Shown here one piece after another: positions 57,965 to 64,000 of a stretch of 64,000 bases of DNA. Position numbers and translations under genes: made by a program. Source of the stretch: Paramecium tetraurelia. Taxonomy: Eukaryota > Ciliophora > Oligohymenophorea > Peniculida > Parameciidae. The notes beneath the pieces were generated by a model that ran no database searches, was not told the origin of the DNA, and saw only the letters and a program-made list of their open reading frames with translations. Within the stretch, counting starts at the first letter, position 1, and the number at the start of each line of letters is the position of its first letter. Location of the stretch: NCBI RefSeq assembly GCF_000165425.1, contig NW_001798991.1, positions 186,001 through 250,000 of the forward strand, given 5' to 3'.

Positions 57965-60900
57965 ATGAAAACCTCTGATAAACTTCTTGTTTTGATATCT
58001 TGTATTTTCATTCTTGCTAGCCTTCCATAATATTAATGTTGCCCCTATAGCGAATATGAGGAAGCTTTAATTCCTATTGAGTCACCTATTGATTTTAACT
58101 ACTTTGATTCTTTTGTTACTTTGGATGCCGGTTAAACATTTGGTTTTGGTTATTGGAGCCTTTGTGTTCCCTAATAAACTTTTAAGAATATTCCTTAAGT
58201 GGAATAAGAATACATAGCAGCCAATGCTGAATTTGGACAATTATTATTTTTAGTATAGGGAAGTTCTGAGAATTCAGTGATAGGATTCCTAAGAATAGAT
58301 TAGAATACTTTGCGAGTTTACAATACTATAATGATTTTAGGAAGTGACTTTTAAGTTATATAATTTGAGTATTAAACAATGAATTATGAAGGCAGATGGA
58401 TTCTGAGCTTCATAACCTTTGAATTCAGTTCTGGAAACATCATTATTCAAATGACTGATCAAGTCACATAAATTGGGACAATGAATGTAGGATCTGACTT
58501 TATTTCAATATTTTAAGGAGGAAGTGGAAATGTAATATATATATATATACTAATTAGATCATGGGTCTTAATCTTAGCATTTTCAAAGGGAGATTGTCAA
58601 AAGTTTTTGTTAGCAAGGAAGAATATGTTGGTTAGGATTTATTTTAATATATGAATGATAATTGTTAAGTTCCTCTTCCTATGTAAGAGGAGCAAGTAAC
58701 CTACTTTGTAAAAGGCTTGTAAATCTTTGAAGGGGATACCTCTCTCTAGTTTACGATAAATTAGTTTGGAAGTAAGTTCTGTTTATCTGGATGGGTGAAA
58801 TATGATGCATCAAAGGTTGTTGATTTATCTAAATACCCATTGATTAGAATAAGTCTTTTTAAAAATTATTTTGACAGATAAAGCATCGGAGATGAGATAT
58901 TCTTATTGTAAGTGTGGTTTTAGAAGTTACTACCTAGATTTACATAGGTTGTCGTCAATGTAGACAATCATCAAATACCAATAATGGGGCTAATTGATTA
59001 TAATATTTTAGCTGTAGTGTAAGACCTTTTGTTTGATGTCTGGTCAGAATATTATTTTGCAGGATTACAATAGTGGCATTTTATGAAATATGAATATGGT
59101 TCTAAAATACCTGGAAGAAGGAGTGTGTTTTAGATTCAATTCTATAATGAGCTTGGTTTACAGGAGACTTCTCATGACATTTCTGTGCCAACAAATTCTC
59201 CTTATTATGTTTATATAGGATCAGATGAATTTATCAATGAATTATTATAAGCATCGCTCTTCGATTTTAAATTCGAATACAATTATGTTGATGATAAACA
59301 GCTACTTTTCAATGGTAAAATAATTATTCTATTCTAGCCTGTCATTATTCTTGCTCAATATGTGATGGACCACTCGAAAATAATTGTATAAGTTGTGAGG
59401 CTGATTCTAAGAGATTCTATTTGAATGAATAGAAAAAGTGTTAATGTCTACATGGTTACATTGATATTCCAAATTAAAAAGTGTGTTAATCATTTGAATA
59501 TCAATTTTCATCAGTTGTCTAATAAGAAGTGTTAAATCTTGGAGTTTCATAATGTTAATTTGGATATTTTATCTATCCTAATGAAAATGGTTCGAATGAT
59601 TGCATAAAATGGTACATATATTTAAATAAGTATGTAGCCCACAATCTAATTACTAGGACGTTTTATGTGTTGATTGTGTGTATTACCCTTTGACTTGGTA
59701 TTTAAAACCTATTTGTAAATTTGACTTAATCTCTGATAAAGTCACTGGAGATGATGCTTTCAAATATCAAAAAAGAGATTAATTGGATCAGGATTTTTAT
59801 TTGATTAATCAAAATAAAGAGTTATCTCTTTATCCAGGTTACTTGGACTTTTGTGAATTAGAATAGGACCCTATCAATTGTTTTTAAGCAAAAAGTTAAC
59901 ACTTAGGATAAACTATTGATGTTAAATGTAAGCCTAATTACTATTAAACTAATGGAGACTGTACATTCAGTAATGTTAATTGTTTACAAGTATCTCTCAA
60001 TGGAAGTTGTCTTCAAGTCAAAGATGGGATGTATCTACATAATGGATATTACTATTAGTGTCCTTAAAATTGTTTGACATGTAGTTATAATGGTGGAGAT
60101 AACACTTCATAATGTCTATCTTGCATTGATCAATACACATTAGATGATGGTAGTTGTCTTCCTTGTGGTAATTTTTGCGGATTTTGCTAGAAATACTATG
60201 ATGTCAATATTAATAGCTATTATTTAAAATGTTATAGGTGTTTAGATGATTCAAAATATTATCTAACATTTGATGGAATAAGTTGCTAAGTGAATACTAT
60301 ACATCACTGTGACTATGCATTCTAGGCATTATAATCTAACTATCAGGTTAATACACTTGACCTCTATTTTACACCTAGAGATGATTGGGATAATATTATT
60401 ACTACTTGCGGAAGATGCGAAAATGGTTATGGAATTATAATAAATTCTCAGATATGTCTTAGTATGAGAGAAGTGACATGTAATTTTTCGTACGTTGATC
60501 ATATTTGCGACGTTGTCATAGATGATGCAATCTAAGAAGCTTTGTACTATGCTGAGTACTATACAACTCCCAGTGGTGAATAGATAACTATGGGTTTTGA
60601 TGATAGTTACAACATTATCTGTACAACAATACAATATTGTTTGATTAATCAAGTTTAATACGATTATCCGACAGCAGATATAATTTAATTTAGTCAGCAA
60701 TGTCCTTAATATATCGAAAATTGTGCTACTTGTTTAAAGGAGAAGGTATAATGGTGGGCTATTGTTCACATTTGTTTAGAATGTAAGAGTGGATACTATG
60801 CTGAAAGAATATCAGGTAAATGTTATTCGTGTCCACCTGAATTAAATTGTTATAATTGTGCTCAATAGTAAAGATTTTCAAAAGATTACTGGAAGATCAA

Positions 60901-63900
60901 AATCAGAGCTTTCTATTAAAAGTTTATTAATTATGACAATAATCATCCCTTTAAACTCAATTCTCAAAGTGAAGACAAGAATGATTATGAAGTAATTTGT
61001 ACTATGTGCATTAATGGTTATTAACTGGTGAATTAAAAGTGTATCAATGCATGTCCTGACTCATGTTTGGAGTGTAAATACATTAATGGTGAGAACTAAT
61101 GTGTTAGATGTGAATTGGAATAAAAAGGTAGGAGACTAAGTTTATCTAATAACTAATGCATAGCTTGTCCATAAAATTGTGCATTATGTAGAGTTCGATC
61201 ATCCGATGAAATCTCAGCAATTAACCCTCTGTTTAATAATAATAACTACTATACATATACTTATCAGTGTCTAAAGAGCTTTGAAGATTAATAATACTAT
61301 TATGATTAAGAATTGGGAAGTTTTATCTAGTGCACAAATAGTAATAATTGTTAAAAGCAGATTAAAATACCGATTAATTTGTATTGTTCTTAGTAAGATT
61401 ACACATCAGCCTTGGATTCAATGTTGACATCATATTAAAAAACGAAATTTCAATAAGAGAATGTATTTTTAGAAGATCTAATATCTGGAAATAGTTTTAA
61501 ACAAGTAATTACTATTCATATTTATTTTAGTTTGAAACTGACGATTTTTACTTATCAGCCAATTCAATGTTAATTAAGACAATTATTATAAATATCGTTA
61601 GTGTCAAACCATAAACATGTAGAATTCCAGGAAACGCCATAGTTTAACAAGTTTTTAGTACTAATATATTTTCAGCAATGTAAATATTAAACGTATTTTA
61701 GAAACGTTGAACTGAATATCTAATTAAATTATAACACTATCATTGAGTATGAAAGATCAATCACATTCTATAATTTTAATAAAATTACAATCAAAGGTGG
61801 CCACTTCTAACCAATTTATAATAACAAATTAAAATCAATAATATTTTAAAGTAAAATACCGTAAACGATACTCCTTGACACCATTGAATATCAACAATTA
61901 AATTAAGAAAATGATTAATCTAGAATTCTATTTCATGATATCAAGAAGTTAACCCTAATCAATTTCAAAGTATTGGATCTTATGCAAACAAAAAATGCCC
62001 AATTCATCTACATTGCAGAAACTCCTTTTGTCAAATCAATAAAGCTACAATCTTTTTAGATTCTTAATTCTATCCTTCTAAATTAAATCACTTTCTTTTT
62101 TAATCTTAACAAAAATGATATTATTGAAATCGAAGATTTGTAAGTGAATGCAAAATTCACAAATTCAACATTAATAGATACAAGCTTATAAATATAATCT
62201 GGATCTCTTGTAATACAAAATTTCAACCTATAAATAGATATACATGATTGTAATGCTTTTTTAAATTTTTATCTACTAAAAGAAGTCACACTAGAAGGAA
62301 TCTAGTTAAAAAATTCCTTGATTTAGTAGTCTACTCTGATAATTCTAAATAATAATAATAGAATAGATAATCTTGTCATTAAAGATTGTAACTTTAAAGA
62401 ACATAGTTTCGGAGTTGTAAATTCTGAGATGCTTCAATTAAGTAATTTAGAAATCTAGTTATCAAATATTGTCATAGAACATAATGAATATGATCAAACA
62501 ACTAAATTGCTATCATTTAATAAATACAACTATGAAAATTCAAGAATTTAAATTAAGACGATCATGATATCAAAAAATTATGTGCATTCCATTAGCGAGG
62601 ATTTTACATTAAACACCTATAGCTCCTGTTTTATCTATATCTCTTTTCATGATATATAAATCTCAGAGATGGATATAATACGAGGAATTGGATTAATAGA
62701 TATCAGTATTGTTGAGGCTAGTTCATTAAGAATAACCTCTAGCAGAATTACTTAAAATGACGATTATAAATTTCTGGGGCTTCATCAATATCTTGATTGC
62801 TAGTTACAATAGGTGATGGGTGAATATTATTTGCAATCTCTTTTTGTCACTTCTGTTGTTAATTTTGAGATAGATGATTTGCAAATTAAGTTTGCTTAAT
62901 CATACAACTCTCCAATTTTATATTATAAGTCATCTGACAAAGTGAAATAATAACAATTTGAAATAATTCGCTTTTCTAATCTAGTAGTAGAATCAAATTT
63001 ATTATTATTATCAAACTCAAAATATTAAACTGCTATCATCTTTGTTGACTCAGTTTAATAAACTACTATAGAATTATCAAATATTACATTTTTTGGAAAC
63101 ATTTTGCATGAATACGTTTAGAATAATCTTTAAATTTCTTCTTTGCTTTTAAATTTAAATTGTATTTTAGGAGCCATTACTATCAAAAATTCAAATTTCC
63201 TCAAGAATACTGTTTATAATGCAACTGACACCATAATTTATATTAAAAGTCAGAAAATAGTTTTTGAAAATTGCACATTCTATTAGAATAGTTATTTTAA
63301 TTATTAATTAATCTAACCTTATTTATTATGGGGATTTTCAAAATCAGAAATAGTATATTCTGAAGAAATAAACTAAATATTTCAAGTTAAATCAACATCT
63401 GGAGTAGCCTAATTATTGGTCGAAAGTTTGGAAGTACTATTTTGTAATTTTGAGTAATCGGTAGGCTTCTTCGGAGGAGCTATGCAAATTGAAGCTTAAA
63501 AAAATAGCATTATTTCTATTTCACAAACAACATTTAAGAATATCTCTACTCCATTCTCCTAAGATTTAGGGTTTGGAGGAGCTATATATTTAGACAGTAC
63601 TTCAGCTTAATCTCTTCAAGTCTTTATAAATGAAATATCTGTTGAAAACATATTAGTTAAAGAATAAGGAGGTTTCATTTACATTCAATCAGATTGTCCC
63701 TAAGTAAATATCGAATTTTAGCACATAAATATTCATAATGTTTTTTCTAAGCAAGGCTCAATTTTATATGCAATATTCTCTTCTACTTCTTAAATTTAAC
63801 AAATTGTAAAAATTAATTCACTTTTTGTCTAAAACACTGAGGAAGGATTTAAAAGCTACTTAAATAAATATACCCAACCTTCAAAAACAGAAGAAATAAC

Positions 63901-64000
63901 TATTTTAAATAATAGAGCCTTATTTTATATTAATTCAGCAAGCAATGTTGTTTTCTAAAATATCGAAATTGATAATATCTTCTTAGAGTCTGCACTACAA
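57965..64000 (+). CDS. Giant Cys-rich surface/secreted protein (growth-factor-receptor-type repeats), 3' end missing
   Basis: From ATG 57965 a signal peptide (LLVLISCIFILASLPQYQCC) starts a protein of over 1,950 residues that runs off the right edge. Residues ~25-430 form a beta-rich, lectin-like region (FNYFDSFVTLDAGQTFGFGY, GRWILSFITFEFSSGNIII). From about 59320 to 61180 comes a furin/GFR-type cysteine-rich region with many CxxC units (CHYSCSICDGPLENNCISCE, CPQNCLTCSYNG, CIACPQNCALCR), followed from ~61600 by a long series of short Asn/Ser/Ile-rich beta-strand repeats (NFKEHSFGVVNSEMLQLSNL, ITIKNSNFLKNTVYNATDTI) that look like a parallel beta-helix (pectin-lyase type). Introns occur near 58536-58557 (tandem TA, ends ...attag), 59314-59336 and elsewhere. 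Large families of this architecture with C-terminal membrane helices are known in Paramecium and Tetrahymena; role unknown. Confidence 0.78.

Noticed and set aside
58530-58560. TA dinucleotide run (tatatatata) as a microsatellite or telomere-like element
   Set aside because: It lies inside a probable micro-intron of the large Cys-rich gene and is too short to matter; no C4A2 or C3A3 telomere repeats were seen in the window.
60329-60700. Minus-strand 123-codon frame with several Cys
   Set aside because: Antisense of the cysteine-rich repeats of the large plus-strand protein.

Overview
The window is eukaryotic and looks like macronuclear DNA of a Paramecium-type ciliate. In-frame TAA and TAG are everywhere inside conserved proteins at glutamine positions. 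TGA is the only codon that ends reading frames. Introns are tiny (about 20 to 30 nt, mostly GTA...TAG, often with a stop or frameshift if retained). The DNA is very AT-rich, genes are packed head to tail on both strands, and a 120-nt 5S rRNA is recognisable. Coding regions here were read by hand with UAR = Gln and with introns removed where conserved residues demanded it, so exon joins are inferences.

Layout. 1-6.5 kb: N-terminus of a Tra1/TRRAP-like protein (minus), a frame-shifted short IFT54 paralogue, an unassigned gene, then an intact intraflagellar-transport IFT54 gene. 6.5-16.6 kb: a coiled-coil protein, CNOT11 (CCR4-NOT), a divergent USP30-like deubiquitinase with an N-terminal membrane anchor, and a ~1,490-residue Gln/Asn-rich protein. 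16.6-26.5 kb: an unassigned gene, casein kinase 1, an OEP61/TPR7-like tail-anchored TPR co-chaperone, a coiled-coil gene, a small Cys-rich protein, seipin, and an unassigned gene. 26.5-34.5 kb: a gene-poor 1.2-kb AT-rich stretch, an HSF-type transcription factor, a small gene, an AGC kinase, a TMEM135-like membrane protein, a 5'-nucleotidase-family phosphoesterase and a 5S rRNA gene. 34.5-44.1 kb: a FAM192A/Fyv6-like protein, a secreted protein, a CRAL-TRIO (Sec14) protein with a Gln-rich tail, a probably decayed stretch, a long charged protein, an ABHD17-like hydrolase, a RIB43A pseudogene and a PB1-ZZ (p62/NBR1-like) protein. 44.1-56.1 kb: a DIS3L2-type exoribonuclease with a huge Gln/Asn-rich N-terminus, a ~1,930-residue secreted tandem-repeat protein, Rab6 and a RING-HC protein. 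56.1-64 kb: an unresolved open stretch and the start of a very large Cys-rich secreted/membrane protein running off the window.

The genes do not form an operon or a dedicated system; this is ordinary mixed housekeeping content (RNA decay, transcription co-activation, cilia, lipid droplets, autophagy, vesicle traffic). I see no tRNA genes, CRISPR arrays, transposons, viral elements or telomere repeats. The most useful second looks are the two decayed cilia genes (IFT54 copy, RIB43A), a 24-nt intron-like insertion in the USP30 catalytic helix, the prion-like tail of the DIS3L2-like enzyme, and several long open stretches of uncertain status.
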